DNA from: Streptomyces spiramyceticus | GTDB lineage: Bacteria > Actinomycetota > Actinomycetes > Streptomycetales > Streptomycetaceae | DNA length: 64,000 nt | Reading direction: 5' to 3' | Assembly: GCF_028807635.1 (NCBI RefSeq) | Contig: NZ_JARBAX010000001.1 | Span: 1,067,001-1,131,000 of the forward strand | Position numbers and translations under genes: made by a program | Shown: one piece after another, positions 9,760 to 18,868 of the stretch | Layout of the letters: each line of letters opens with the position of its first letter | Position numbering within the stretch: position 1 is the stretch's first letter | The notes under the pieces: model-generated | Databases searched by the model: none | Seen by the model: the letters and a program-made list of their open reading frames with translations, nothing else | Told to the model about the DNA's origin: nothing

Positions 9760-10446
9760 ATGAACGATCACGTGCGCGACCTGGCCTCTGTACGCGAAGC
9801 AACCGACCGGCTCCTTGCTGCGACGGGCAAACTGGACAACGCCGCTGTGGCGCAACCGTCACTGCTCCCCGGCTGGACCCGCGGTCATGTGCTGGCCCAC
9901 CTCGCCCGTAACGCGGACGCTCTCGTGAACGTCCTGAGCGGCCTGCCCATGTACGCGAGCGCCGAAGTCCGCGACGCCGACATCGAGCGCGACGCCCCCC
10001 GCCCGCTCGCCGTACAGCTGGACGACGTACGCGACAGCGCGGCGCGCTTCCAGGAGACGGCCGCCGCCCCCGCCGACTGGAACCGTACGGTCGCCCTGCG
10101 CAACGGCGTCACGGATTCGGCGTCCCGCATCCCCTTCCGCCGCCTGGTCGAGGTCGAGCTGCACCATGTCGACCTGGGCATCGGCTACGAACTGGAAGAC
10201 CTGCCGGAGGACTTCACGGGGCGCGAGATCGCGTTCCTCGCCGACCGTTTCGCCGGAAACCCCGACGTGCCCGCGACGCTGCTGACCGCCACCGACGGAC
10301 AGCAGTGGCGCACGGGCCGCGCGGAGGGCGACCCCGTGACGGTCGCCGGCTCCGCTCCCGACCTGCTGGGGTGGCTCGCCGGTCGCCGCGACGGCGCCGG
10401 TCTCGAAACCGCCGGAGCCCCGCTTCCCGTACTGCCGCCGCTATAG
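9760..10446 (+). CDS. maleylpyruvate isomerase family mycothiol-dependent enzyme
   Basis: 228-aa DinB-fold protein of the mycothiol-dependent maleylpyruvate isomerase family. The N-terminal helical bundle carries the metal-binding pattern (a first His in GHVLAHLARN, and ELHHVDLG for the later histidines). Family role: mycothiol-dependent isomerisation or thiol transfer in the cytoplasm; the substrate of this copy is unknown. The ATG at 9760 is the natural start: longer in-frame readings run antisense through uvrA. It is followed after 9 bases by the metallo-hydrolase gene, so the two probably form an operon. Confidence 0.87.
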   Translation: MNDHVRDLASVREATDRLLAATGKLDNAAVAQPSLLPGWTRGHVLAHLARNADALVNVLSGLPMYASAEVRDADIERDAPRPLAVQLDDVRDSAARFQETAAAPADWNRTVALRNGVTDSASRIPFRRLVEVELHHVDLGIGYELEDLPEDFTGREIAFLADRFAGNPDVPATLLTATDGQQWRTGRAEGDPVTVAGSAPDLLGWLAGRRDGAGLETAGAPLPVLPPL

Positions 10447-10455
10447 GCTGAACCC

Positions 10456-11112
10456 ATGACGTACAGCGGAGCGGTGAAGGTCGGCGGTCCTGCGGCGGTG
10501 CACGAGCTCACGGACCTGATGATCTCCAAGGTCGCGGTCGGGTCCATGGACAACAACGCGTACCTGCTGCGCTGCCGGGACACCGGCGAGCAGCTCCTGA
10601 TCGACGCGGCCGCCGAGCCGCAGACCCTGCTCCGGCTGATCGGCGCCGACGGCATCAGGTCCGTCGTCACCACCCATCGCCACGGCGACCACTGGCAGGC
10701 TCTTGCCGAGGTCGTCGAGGCGACAGGGGCCCGTACGTACGCGGGCAAGTACGACGCCGCGGGGATCCCCGTCCCGACCGATGTCCTGCTGGAGGACGGC
10801 GACACCCTCCAGGTCGGGCACGTCACCCTCTCCGCGGTGCACCTGGTCGGCCACACTCCCGGCTCCATCGCCCTCGTCTACGACGACCCGCACGGACCCC
10901 CGCACGCCTTCACGGGGGACTGCCTCTTCCCGGGCGGGGTGGGCAACACATGGAAGGACCCGAAGGCCTTCGCGAGCCTGATCGACGACGTCGAGAAGAA
11001 GCTCTTCGGCCGGCTGCCCGACGAGACCTGGATCTACCCGGGGCACGGTCACGACACCACCCTCGGCAACGAGCGCCCGCACCTGCCGGAGTGGCGCGAA
11101 CGCGGCTGGTAG
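10456..11112 (+). CDS. MBL-fold metallo-hydrolase (glyoxalase II-like)
   Basis: 218-aa metallo-beta-lactamase-fold hydrolase. The metal-binding HxHxDH motif is intact (THRHGDHW, about residue 75), followed by the later His (VGHTPGS), Asp (FTGDCLF) and His (YPGHGHDT) ligands. Family members hydrolyse thioesters such as hydroxyacyl-glutathione or its mycothiol counterpart. The gene lies 9 bases behind a mycothiol-dependent enzyme gene, which makes a role in mycothiol-linked detoxification plausible; that is inference from context. Confidence 0.88.
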   Translation: MTYSGAVKVGGPAAVHELTDLMISKVAVGSMDNNAYLLRCRDTGEQLLIDAAAEPQTLLRLIGADGIRSVVTTHRHGDHWQALAEVVEATGARTYAGKYDAAGIPVPTDVLLEDGDTLQVGHVTLSAVHLVGHTPGSIALVYDDPHGPPHAFTGDCLFPGGVGNTWKDPKAFASLIDDVEKKLFGRLPDETWIYPGHGHDTTLGNERPHLPEWRERGW

Positions 11113-11210
11113 GCCGGGTCCCCCTGTCGGGTGACGTGCGCCCCGGCCGGCCGCTCCGACTGCTTCCGTACGCCCCGTAACCGCCGGTAGGGGCGGGTAG
11201 TTGTGGCGGC

Positions 11211-12512
11211 ATGCGTGATCAACCACCTCCCTCCATGGCCCGCCTCGCCACCGCCTCGCTCGCCGGAACGGCAATCGAGTTCTACGACTTCTTCGTCTAC
11301 GGGACGGCCGCCGCGCTCGTCCTCGGGCCGCTCTTCTTCCCGACGTTTTCACCACTCGCGGGGACGCTCGCGGCCTTCGGCACCTTCGGGGTCGGTTTCA
11401 TTTCGCGGCCGCTCGGATCTGCCATCTTCGGGCACATCGGTGACCGTTACGGTCGCCGTCCTGTCCTTTTCGCCTCACTGTTGCTCACGGGAATCGCGAC
11501 CGTCGCGGTCGGCTGCGTACCGACGTACGGATCGATCGGGGTGGCAGCGCCCGTACTCCTGCTGGTGCTGCGCTTTCTCCAGGGTCTGGGGCTCGGTGGC
11601 GAGTGGGGCGGCGCCGTGCTGTTGACCGCAGAGCACGCCCCTGCCGACCGGCGCGCACTGTGGGCCAGTTTCCCGCAGGTCGGCCCCGCCGTCGGCTTCC
11701 TGCTCGCCAACGGCGTGATGCTCGCCCTCTCGGCCGGTCTGACCGACGCGCAGTTCGCGGCGTGGGGGTGGCGGGTGCCGTTCTGGGCGGCGGGCCTGCT
11801 GGCGGCCGGCGGACTGCTGCTGCGTACGTCCCTGGCCGAGACACCGCAGTTCAAGGAGCTCGCCGCCACGGGCGAGCGCGCGAGTGTGCCGCTCGCCGAG
11901 GTCGTACGGGGGCACTGGCGGCTGGTCCTGCTCACCGCCGGTGCCCTCGCGATCGGTTACGCCGTCTTCTACGCCGTGACGACGTGGTCCCTCGCGTACG
12001 CGACAGAGCGGCTCGATGTCAGCCGTACGGTGATGCTCACCTGCATCATGGCGGCCGTGGCGATCAAGGGCGCGGCAACTCCGTTCGCCGCGATGCTCGG
12101 TGACCGATACGGGCGCAGGCCGCTGTGCCTGCTGGGCTGCGCGGCGACCGCGCTGTGGATGTTCCCGATGATCGCGCTGCTGCAGACCGCCGAGCCGCTG
12201 CTGATGTTCCTCGGCTTCCTGGGAGCAATGCTTTCGTTCATCACCATGTTCGCGGTGGTGGCCGCGTATCTGCCGGAGCTGTACGAGCCGAGAGTGCGCT
12301 GCACGGGCGCGGCCGTCGGCTACAACTTGGCGGGGGTGCTGGGCGGGGCGCTGACCCCGCTCGTCGCGACGGCGGTGGCGCAGGGCGAAGGGCCGCCGTG
12401 GGGTGTCGCGGCGTATCTGACCGCGATCGCGCTGCTCAGCCTGGGGTGTTTCGCGCTGCTGCCGGAGACGAGGCCGGTGCCTGCGGCGACGCCGGAGGCG
12501 GCGACGGTCTGA
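11211..12512 (+). CDS. MFS transporter, metabolite:H+ symporter family
   Basis: 433-aa integral membrane protein with about 12 hydrophobic segments. The MHS-family signature is clear: EFYDFFVYGTAAA in helix 1, GHIGDRYGRRPVL in the first cytoplasmic loop and GLGLGGEWGGAVLL in helix 4, with a second DRYGRRP loop in the C-terminal half. Relatives import carboxylates such as shikimate, alpha-ketoglutarate or proline with protons; the substrate here is unknown. ATG 11211 was used; ATG 11235 is an alternative. A strong bidirectional terminator separates it from convergent terC. Confidence 0.9.
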   Translation: MRDQPPPSMARLATASLAGTAIEFYDFFVYGTAAALVLGPLFFPTFSPLAGTLAAFGTFGVGFISRPLGSAIFGHIGDRYGRRPVLFASLLLTGIATVAVGCVPTYGSIGVAAPVLLLVLRFLQGLGLGGEWGGAVLLTAEHAPADRRALWASFPQVGPAVGFLLANGVMLALSAGLTDAQFAAWGWRVPFWAAGLLAAGGLLLRTSLAETPQFKELAATGERASVPLAEVVRGHWRLVLLTAGALAIGYAVFYAVTTWSLAYATERLDVSRTVMLTCIMAAVAIKGAATPFAAMLGDRYGRRPLCLLGCAATALWMFPMIALLQTAEPLLMFLGFLGAMLSFITMFAVVAAYLPELYEPRVRCTGAAVGYNLAGVLGGALTPLVATAVAQGEGPPWGVAAYLTAIALLSLGCFALLPETRPVPAATPEAATV

Positions 12513-12551
12513 GGCTGCGGGACCGTACAAGCTGCGGCTGTACAAGCAGAA

Positions 12552-12596
12552 CACCGGCCGGCGCGGGCGGAATCGCTCCGCTCGCGCCGGCCGGTG
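12552..12596. terminator. bidirectional terminator between MFS gene and terC
   Basis: caccggccggcgcg (12552-12565) is the exact reverse complement of 12583-12596, and the helix extends inward by six more pairs to a 5-nt loop. It sits between two convergent genes and can serve both. Confidence 0.85.
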
Positions 12597-12608
12597 CCGG
12601 AAGTGCGG

Positions 12609-13628
12609 TCAGGACTCGACGCTCTCCTTGTCGGCGGTCTTGTCAGCCGCCTCCGCCGCGTCGGCTGCCTCGGCCGCCTCGCGCTGTTCCGTCTTCTTGT
12701 TGGCGATGAGGCTGGTGATCGTGGTGACGATCAGCACGCCGCAGATGACTGCCAGCGAGAAGGGGATGGAGATCTCGGGGACGTGCACCCCGGACTCGTG
12801 CAGCGCGTGGAGCACCAGCTTCACGCCGATGAAGCCCAGGATGACCGACAGGCCGTAACTCAGGTGGACCAGCTTCTTGAGCAGTCCGCCAATGAGGAAG
12901 TACAGCTGACGCAGCCCCATGAGGGCAAAGGCGTTGGCGGTGAACACGATGTACGGGTCCTGCGTCAGGCCGAAGATCGCGGGGATCGAGTCCAGCGCGA
13001 AGAGCACATCGGTAGTGCCGATGGCGAGCATGACGACCATGAGGGGCGTCAGGACGCGCTTGCCGTTCCGCTGGATGAAGAGCTTGGTGTCGTAGTACTT
13101 GTCGGCGACGCCGAAGCGGTTCTCGATCGACTTGAGGAGGCGGTTCTCCTCGAACGCCTCTTCCTCCTCCTCGGCACGGGCCTCCTGGATGAGCTTCCAG
13201 GCGGTGTAGATCAGGAATGCACCGAAGATGTAGAAGATCCACGAGAAGTTGGCGATGACCGCCGCGCCTGCCGCGATGAATATCGCCCGCAGGACCAGGG
13301 CAATCAGCACGCCGACGAGCAGGACTCGCTGCTGGAGGTGGGACGGCACCGAGAACTTCGCCATGATCAGCACGAAGACGAAGAGGTTGTCGACGCTGAG
13401 CGATTTCTCGGTGATGAAGCCCGCGAAGAACTCGCCGGATGCCTGGGCGGTGCCGAATATCAGCAGACCGAGCCCGAAGAGCGCGGCCAGGACGATCCAC
13501 ACGACCGTCCACGTTCCGGCTTCCTTGATCGACACGTCATGGGGCTTGCGCCCGATGAGGAAGTCGACAGCGATCAGGGCGGCCAGACCAAGAATGGTCA
13601 GCACCCAAAGGGTCAAAGAAACGTCCAC
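12609..13628 (-). CDS. TerC family integral membrane protein
   Basis: 339-aa membrane protein with about nine helices and the family acidic motifs inside helices (DFLIGRKPHD; SLSVDNLFVFVLI; GTTDVLFALDSIPAI). TerC-family proteins have been linked to metal export, notably Mn2+ (MntP/Alx-type regulation), and to tellurite resistance. The C-terminal tail is Ala/Asp/Glu-rich and cytoplasmic. The GTG at 13628 has GGAGG 4 bases upstream, and that site lies inside a hairpin fed by a yybP-ykoY riboswitch. Expression is therefore likely Mn2+-dependent at the translation step. It lies downstream of two TerD-family genes but has its own promoter candidate. Confidence 0.93.
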   Translation of the reverse strand: MDVSLTLWVLTILGLAALIAVDFLIGRKPHDVSIKEAGTWTVVWIVLAALFGLGLLIFGTAQASGEFFAGFITEKSLSVDNLFVFVLIMAKFSVPSHLQQRVLLVGVLIALVLRAIFIAAGAAVIANFSWIFYIFGAFLIYTAWKLIQEARAEEEEEAFEENRLLKSIENRFGVADKYYDTKLFIQRNGKRVLTPLMVVMLAIGTTDVLFALDSIPAIFGLTQDPYIVFTANAFALMGLRQLYFLIGGLLKKLVHLSYGLSVILGFIGVKLVLHALHESGVHVPEISIPFSLAVICGVLIVTTITSLIANKKTEQREAAEAADAAEAADKTADKESVES

Positions 13629-13632
13629 TGCG

Positions 13633-13682
13633 CCTCCGGCAGATAGCTACGGCAACTCGTTCAGCGTCGTCGCTGCCGGAGG
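13633..13682 (-). promoter_or_regulatory. Shine-Dalgarno-sequestering hairpin of the terC leader
   Basis: In the RNA, CCUCCGGCAG (13682-13673) pairs perfectly with CUGCCGGAGG (13642-13633). The second arm contains the terC ribosome-binding site GGAGG (13637-13633). The first arm overlaps the 3' strand of riboswitch helix P1, so the two structures exclude each other. This predicts translation OFF without ligand and ON with it. Confidence 0.75.
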
Positions 13683-13788
13683 TCTCTTCCACCCGAGCGC
13701 CATCAGCGCCCCTGGGCCGACGCCCCGGGACCGATGGCGGTCCGTATTGACGGGTACGTCGCAGTCGGGAGTACTCCCCTCCGCTCCA
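13677..13788 (-). ncRNA. yybP-ykoY manganese riboswitch aptamer
   Basis: The terC leader carries the hallmarks of a yybP-ykoY aptamer. The conserved AGGGGAGUA (13780-13772) follows the P1 5' strand, and a GUCAAUACGGACC segment lies centrally. GAGACC then leads into the P1 3' strand. P1 is CGGAGG (13783-13778) with CCUCCG (13682-13677), 6 bp. The class binds Mn2+ and is known upstream of TerC-family and MntP genes. The predicted transcription start (about 13786) falls right at the aptamer edge. Ligand and mechanism are from family knowledge; the pairing is seen in the sequence. Confidence 0.85.
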
Positions 13789-13791
13789 CGT

Positions 13792-13821
13792 AGGGTACAG
13801 GAATGGCCAAGAAAAGGTAAA
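13792..13821 (-). promoter_or_regulatory. candidate promoter of the terC leader
   Basis: Reading the minus strand, TTTACC (13821-13816) and TACCCT (13797-13792) are separated by 18 bases, matching the Streptomyces housekeeping pattern. Initiation would fall at the first bases of the riboswitch. Confidence 0.5.
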
Positions 13822-13852
13822 GGAAATGGTAAAGCACTCCCAAGAGCGCAGG

Positions 13853-15847
13853 TCAGCGTCCCAGTGAGCGCCTCGCCGCAGCCACCTGTGCGAGCACCTG
13901 ACGCACCACCTGGCTGCCCGTCGGCGGCAGTTGCGGCTCGTACGTCCACGCGTGGCCGACCCATGGGTCGGCCAGGTGGTCGTCGGGCACCGGGGTCACA
14001 CGGAGGAGCGCGCGCCACAGTGGGTCGAGGACCGGTCCGTAAGCGCTCGCGTCCTCGCGGTCGGCGACCATCATGAGATGCACGCCCACGGACGGGCCCT
14101 CGTCCGCCAGGTAGCGCAGCTGGGTGACCGCGCGGTCGTCGAAGCCGTGCGGGAAGTCGTTGACGATCAGGAGCTGCTCGGCCGTGTCCAGGTCGGGCGG
14201 AAGCGCGTCTGCGGCGCCGCCCCGGACGGCCATCTGGACGAGGTCCACCCGCTCCGTCAGTTTGGCCAGCACGGCGGTCACGCCCTGCACGCCGGCCGCG
14301 GGCGGCGCAGCCAGCACCCCGGACTCGGTCAGCGGGGCCAGCGCGAGCGCGCCCGAGCCCGCCGGGTCGATGACGTGGACCGTGAACTCGCCCGCCGGGT
14401 AGGCCGCCAGAAGGCGCGCGGCGTGCGCGACGGCGGTGTCCATGGCGGCGCTGCGCAGCTGGTCGGACTCCATCATCAGGGCGGCCTCGGATCCGGACCG
14501 GCCGCTGTCGATCCACAGTCCGCGCTCCAGCGGCAGCCTCACCAGCATGGGGATGCGCAGGTCGGGGCTCTCGGGCAGATGCAGATCGCCGACGCGCAGC
14601 GCCATCGGAATCTCCATGGGGACCCGGTAGCCGTGCCATGCCGGGTTGCTCCAGGCGGCGAAGGCCGGCGGCAGGGCGGGCTCGACGACCTCGGCCTCGG
14701 CGACGAGCTGGGCCAGGTCCCGCTCCAGGACCGTGCGGGCCTGGTCGACGAGCTGGTCGTGCTTGGCGCGGGCCGCCTCGCGGGCGGTGTCGCCCGCGGT
14801 GCCGATCCGGCTGCGCGGGTCGGAGAGGACCTTGTCGAGCTCCTGCTCCAGGCGGGATTCGGCGAAGTCCACCGCGCTGCGGTACGCCGCGGTGGTGCGG
14901 GCCAGGTCCTCGAACATGCCCCACACCTGGTTGTACAGGCGCTCTTCCATGGACCAGCCGGTCGCGTCGCCCGCGACAGGCTGCGGGGCCTGCCCCGGCG
15001 GGGCGGGTGACGCGGTGGGGGGCGGCGGCGGGGGTGCAGTCGTTTGGCGGCGCGGGTGGGCGTAGTCGATGGGGCCCACGGAGGCCTGCGGAGCGGTGTC
15101 TTCGGGGGCGTTCGGAGGTTCCGGGGTGTTCGGCGCTCCTGACACGGGCGAAGACGAATGGGTGGTGGCGGACTGGGCGTCCCGCCCGGTGGATCCGCCG
15201 GCCGTCCGGTCCTGGGCGCCGGTCGTCCTGGATGCCGTACGCCGCGTCCGCTCGTCGTCCGGGGTACGGGGCGGTGGCGCCGCGACGGAGCGGGCCATGC
15301 CGCTGCTGACGGCGTCCTGGATGGCGGCCGCGAGCTCGTGTGCCTGCGGGAGGCCCTGGTCGCCGAGCATCTCGGCGAGCCCGCCCGCGTAACCCTGGCC
15401 GACGGCGCGCACCTTCCAGATGCCCTGGCGGCGGTAGAGCTCCAGTGCGACGACCGCGGACTCGCGATCGAGCCCGGTAACGGTGTAGCTGGCGACCTCG
15501 GAGCCGTCGAGTCCGGTGACGGAGACGAAGGGGGCGGCGAGAGCGCCGAAACGGGCCGGGCCGCCTACGCCCACGGGGAGGGCAAGCAGGACGCTCACCC
15601 GGTGCACGGAGTCGGGCAGGGCCCCGAGATCCACGGCGAGCCGGTGATCGGCGGCGGCCTGCTTGGACACTTCGAGCCCGGGGAGGTTCGGCGAGCCGGG
15701 GTGGGCGACCCACTCCGTGCCGCGTACGGTGCCCTGCTCGTCGCCGAGCGTGGCACCGGCCACGATCGGCTTGCCGGCCGACACCCTGATCTCCAAACGG
15801 GCCTGGGGCAGCGGGTGGTTCTGCCCCCGGACCAGCTCGGCCGTCAT
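13853..15847 (-). CDS. TerD-domain protein with C-terminal FtsK-like domain
   Basis: 664-aa multidomain cytoplasmic protein. Residues about 1-165 form a TerD domain (LPDSVHRVSVLLALPVG; WKVRAVGQGYAGGLAEM). A Pro/Ser/Thr-rich linker (about 170-310) follows, with a helical segment (MEERLYNQVWGMFEDLART) after it. The remaining ~330 residues resemble FtsK/SpoIIIE-type or vWA-like alpha/beta folds (EQLLIVNDFPHGFDDRAV, GVHLMMVADREDAS), but I see no clear Walker A. TerD proteins act in calcium-linked stress signalling complexes. ATG 15847 has gggggag 7 bases upstream. A strong hairpin and a direct repeat separate it from the upstream terD gene, suggesting a partly independent transcript. Confidence 0.8.
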   Translation of the reverse strand: MTAELVRGQNHPLPQARLEIRVSAGKPIVAGATLGDEQGTVRGTEWVAHPGSPNLPGLEVSKQAAADHRLAVDLGALPDSVHRVSVLLALPVGVGGPARFGALAAPFVSVTGLDGSEVASYTVTGLDRESAVVALELYRRQGIWKVRAVGQGYAGGLAEMLGDQGLPQAHELAAAIQDAVSSGMARSVAAPPPRTPDDERTRRTASRTTGAQDRTAGGSTGRDAQSATTHSSSPVSGAPNTPEPPNAPEDTAPQASVGPIDYAHPRRQTTAPPPPPPTASPAPPGQAPQPVAGDATGWSMEERLYNQVWGMFEDLARTTAAYRSAVDFAESRLEQELDKVLSDPRSRIGTAGDTAREAARAKHDQLVDQARTVLERDLAQLVAEAEVVEPALPPAFAAWSNPAWHGYRVPMEIPMALRVGDLHLPESPDLRIPMLVRLPLERGLWIDSGRSGSEAALMMESDQLRSAAMDTAVAHAARLLAAYPAGEFTVHVIDPAGSGALALAPLTESGVLAAPPAAGVQGVTAVLAKLTERVDLVQMAVRGGAADALPPDLDTAEQLLIVNDFPHGFDDRAVTQLRYLADEGPSVGVHLMMVADREDASAYGPVLDPLWRALLRVTPVPDDHLADPWVGHAWTYEPQLPPTGSQVVRQVLAQVAAARRSLGR

Positions 15848-15863
15848 CGTGTGTCTCCCCCGT

Positions 15864-15900
15864 GTCGAATCAAGTGTCGAGTCGAAAGTCGAATCAAGTG
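15864..15900. repeat. 13-bp direct repeat in the leader of the TerD-fusion gene
   Basis: gtcgaatcaagtg occurs at 15864-15876 and 15888-15900 (24-bp period), with a related gtcgagtcgaaa between. It lies just upstream of the ATG at 15847 and could be a two-site operator, or simply a small duplication. Confidence 0.4.
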
Positions 15901-15902
15901 AT

Positions 15903-15937
15903 GCAGCTCCCGGCGGCACCATGCCTCCGGGAGCTGC
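15903..15937 (-). terminator. hairpin downstream of terD
   Basis: gcagctcccgg (15903-15913) pairs perfectly with ccgggagctgc (15927-15937) around a 13-nt loop, 19 bases beyond the TerD stop. It is probably a terminator or attenuator before the TerD-fusion gene. Confidence 0.7.
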
Positions 15938-15955
15938 GCGTACTGAATGTCCTGC

Positions 15956-16534
15956 CTAGAGGTGCGGCAGGATCGACGGCATCAGGTCCTGGAAGGTGCG
16001 GCCGTTGGCCGGGTTTCCAAGGGCTGTCATCTGCCAGCCGGTACCGGACCTGTGCACCTTGGCCATGATCTGGGCGGTGTACTGGCCGCCGCCGTCGAGC
16101 GTGTAGCGGGCCATTTCCTGGCCGTTGGTCTCGTCGACGATGCGGCAGAACGCGTTCTGCACTTCCTGGAACGTCTGGCCGGTGAAGGAGTTCACCGTGA
16201 AGACGATCTGGTCGATGTGGACCGGCACGCGCTGGAGGTCGACGAGGATCGACTCGTCGTCGCCGCCCTGACCGGCTCCGCCGACCAGGTTGTCGCCGGT
16301 GTGCTTGACCGAGCCGTCGTCGCTGACGAGGTGGCGGAAGAAGACGACGTCGACCGGCTGCTTGTCCGCGAAAAGCACCGCCGACGCGTCGAGGTCTACT
16401 TCTCGTGTGCGCGAGCCGAACAGACCGCGACGAGGCGCCGCCTGCCAGCCCAGCCCCATGCGCACAGCGGTCAGGGTTCCCCCGTCGCTCTTCTGCAGGC
16501 TGATGGCCTGACCCTTGGTCATGTTGACCGTCAC
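15956..16534 (-). CDS. TerD family protein (calcium-binding stress protein)
   Basis: 192-aa stand-alone TerD-domain protein. The N-terminus (VTVNMTKGQAISLQKSDGG) and the acidic loops (DLDASAVLF; GDNLVGGAGQGGDDE) match the family, whose members bind Ca2+ through paired acidic loops and associate with Ter membrane complexes. I chose GTG 16534, which has gagagggg 7 bases upstream, over the earlier in-frame ATG 16558. The 133-bp gap to uvrB holds a weak −10-like TAGGGT (16594-16589, minus strand). The gene probably functions with the TerD fusion and TerC downstream. Confidence 0.9.
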   Translation of the reverse strand: MTVNMTKGQAISLQKSDGGTLTAVRMGLGWQAAPRRGLFGSRTREVDLDASAVLFADKQPVDVVFFRHLVSDDGSVKHTGDNLVGGAGQGGDDESILVDLQRVPVHIDQIVFTVNSFTGQTFQEVQNAFCRIVDETNGQEMARYTLDGGGQYTAQIMAKVHRSGTGWQMTALGNPANGRTFQDLMPSILPHL

Positions 16535-16667
16535 GCGCTGTCCCCTCTCCACAAACACAACCGCCGCCCGTGTGTGCGGCTGCCCAGCACCCTACGCAGT
16601 CGTGCCGGGACTGCCACAGCCCAGGGGTAATTTGTGTCGGTCCTGAAACACACCAGGTGCCGGCCCG

Positions 16668-18797
16668 TCAGGCCTGCCCCGCCTCCCTCATCTGCCGCAG
16701 CTCCTTCTTGAGCTCGCCGACCTCGTCACGCAGTCTCGCTGCCACCTCGAACTGCAGCTCCGCGGCCGCGCCCCGCATCCGCTCGGTCATCTCCTCAATG
16801 AGCACGGCCAGTTCGGCGGCGGGGCGGTCGGTGAGCGTCTCGCCCTTCTTGCCCGCCTTGCCTCCCTTGACCGCCTTGGCGCCGAGCACCGGCACCGGGG
16901 CCTTGGCGCCCTTGCCGTCCTTCGACTGCCGGTAGCCGGAGCCCAGGAGCTGCTCGGTGTCGACCTGCTCGCGGGCGATCGTGGCGACGATGTCGTTGAT
17001 CTTCTTGCGCAGCGGCTGCGGGTCGATCCCGTGCTTGGTGTTGTACGCGATCTGCTTCTCCCGGCGCCTGTTGGTCTCCTCGATGGCCTTCTCCATCGCC
17101 GCCGTGACCTTGTCGGCGTACATGTGGACCTGGCCGGAGACATTGCGCGCCGCGCGGCCGATGGTCTGGATCAGGGAGGTGCCGGAGCGCAGGAAGCCTT
17201 CCTTGTCGGCGTCGAGGATCGCCACCAGCGACACCTCGGGCAGGTCGAGGCCTTCGCGCAGCAGGTTGATGCCGACCAGGACGTCGTACTCACCGGCGCG
17301 CAGTTCGCGCAGCAGCTCGACGCGGCGCAGCGTGTCGACGTCACTGTGCAGATAGCGGACCTGGATGCCCAGTTCGAGGAAGTACTCGGTGAGGTCCTCG
17401 GCCATCTTCTTGGTGAGCGTGGTGACCAGGACCCGCTCGTCCTTCTCGGTGCGCTTCCTGATCTCGTGCACCAGGTCGTCGATCTGGCCCTCGGTGGACT
17501 TGATGACGACTTCGGGGTCGATGAGGCCGGTGGGGCGGATGATCTGTTCGACGAAGCCGTCGGAGCGGGAGAGTTCGTACGTCCCGGGGGTCGCGGAGAG
17601 ATAGACCGCCTGGCCGACGCGCTGCTGGAACTCCTCCCACTTCAGCGGGCGGTTGTCCATCGCGGACGGCAGCCGGAAGCCATGCTCGACCAGGGTGCGC
17701 TTGCGGGACGCGTCACCCTCGTACATGGCGCCGATCTGGGGCACGGTTACGTGCGACTCGTCGATGACGAGCAGGAAGTCCTCGGGGAAGTAGTCGATGA
17801 GGGTGTGCGGCGCGGTGCCGGGCTCGCGGTCGTCCATGTGCATCGAGTAGTTCTCGATGCCGGAGCAGCTGCCGATCTGGCGCATCATCTCCAGGTCGTA
17901 CGTGGTGCGCATGCGCAGGCGCTGGGCCTCCAGCATCTTGCCCTGCTTCTCCAGCTCGGCGAGCCGCTCCTCCAGCTCCTTCTCGATGCCCCGGACGGCC
18001 TTCTCCATGCGCTCGGGCCCGGCGACGTAGTGGCTGGCCGGGAAGACGTACAGCTGCTCGTCCTCGCTGATGATCTCGCCGGTGAGCGGGTGGAGCGTGG
18101 AGAGTGCCTCGATCTCGTCGCCGAACATTTCGATGCGGACGGCCAGTTCCTCGTAGACCGGAAAGATCTCGATGGTGTCACCGCGGACCCGGAAGGTGCC
18201 GCGCGCGAAGGCCACGTCGTTGCGGGTGTACTGGATGTCGACGAAGCGGCGCAGCAGCTGGTCCCGGTCGATCTCCTCACCGACCTTGAGCGACACCATG
18301 CGGTCGACGTACTCCTGCGGCGTACCGAGGCCGTAGATGCAGGAGACGGAGGCGACCACGATGACATCGCGGCGGGTGAGCAGCGAGTTCGTCGCGGAGT
18401 GGCGCAGCCGCTCGACCTCCTCGTTGATCGAGGAGTCCTTTTCGATGTACGTGTCCGACTGCGGGACGTACGCCTCTGGCTGGTAGTAGTCGTAGTACGA
18501 GACGAAGTACTCGACGGCGTTGTTGGGCAGGAGCTCGCGGAACTCGTTCGCCAGCTGGGCTGCGAGGGTCTTGTTCGGCGCCATGACGAGCGTGGGGCGC
18601 TGGAGCTTCTCGATCATCCAGGCGGTGGTCGCCGACTTGCCGGTCCCGGTCGCACCGAGCAGGACGACATCCTTCTCACCTGCGCGAATGCGCCGCTCCA
18701 GCTCGGCGATGGCCGCCGGCTGGTCACCGCTGGGCTGGTAGGAACTGACGACCTCGAAGGGCGCCACCGTACGTTCGATCTTGGAAACGGGCCGCAT
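16668..18797 (-). CDS. uvrB: UvrABC excinuclease subunit B
   Basis: 709-aa UvrB, the helicase-like subunit that verifies DNA damage and recruits UvrC. Visible features are Walker A GATGTGKS (about residue 45), the beta-hairpin motif [12 protein letters not shown] (about 95), DEAD-like box [11 protein letters not shown], helicase motif VI region (QTIGRAARN) and a C-terminal UVR motif ([16 protein letters not shown]). Length is normal, with a Lys/Gly-rich insertion before the UVR motif (about 620-650). ATG 18797 ([10 protein letters not shown]) was chosen; an upstream in-frame ATG 18830 would add 11 residues. The uvrB-TerD adjacency suggests read-through transcription. Confidence 0.98.
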   Translation of the reverse strand: MRPVSKIERTVAPFEVVSSYQPSGDQPAAIAELERRIRAGEKDVVLLGATGTGKSATTAWMIEKLQRPTLVMAPNKTLAAQLANEFRELLPNNAVEYFVSYYDYYQPEAYVPQSDTYIEKDSSINEEVERLRHSATNSLLTRRDVIVVASVSCIYGLGTPQEYVDRMVSLKVGEEIDRDQLLRRFVDIQYTRNDVAFARGTFRVRGDTIEIFPVYEELAVRIEMFGDEIEALSTLHPLTGEIISEDEQLYVFPASHYVAGPERMEKAVRGIEKELEERLAELEKQGKMLEAQRLRMRTTYDLEMMRQIGSCSGIENYSMHMDDREPGTAPHTLIDYFPEDFLLVIDESHVTVPQIGAMYEGDASRKRTLVEHGFRLPSAMDNRPLKWEEFQQRVGQAVYLSATPGTYELSRSDGFVEQIIRPTGLIDPEVVIKSTEGQIDDLVHEIRKRTEKDERVLVTTLTKKMAEDLTEYFLELGIQVRYLHSDVDTLRRVELLRELRAGEYDVLVGINLLREGLDLPEVSLVAILDADKEGFLRSGTSLIQTIGRAARNVSGQVHMYADKVTAAMEKAIEETNRRREKQIAYNTKHGIDPQPLRKKINDIVATIAREQVDTEQLLGSGYRQSKDGKGAKAPVPVLGAKAVKGGKAGKKGETLTDRPAAELAVLIEEMTERMRGAAAELQFEVAARLRDEVGELKKELRQMREAGQA

Positions 18798-18868
18798 GCA
18801 TCCACCGTACGACCAGGCACTGACACTCACGTGGCGATCACGGCGGATCAGCGACGGTCAGCGGCGGG

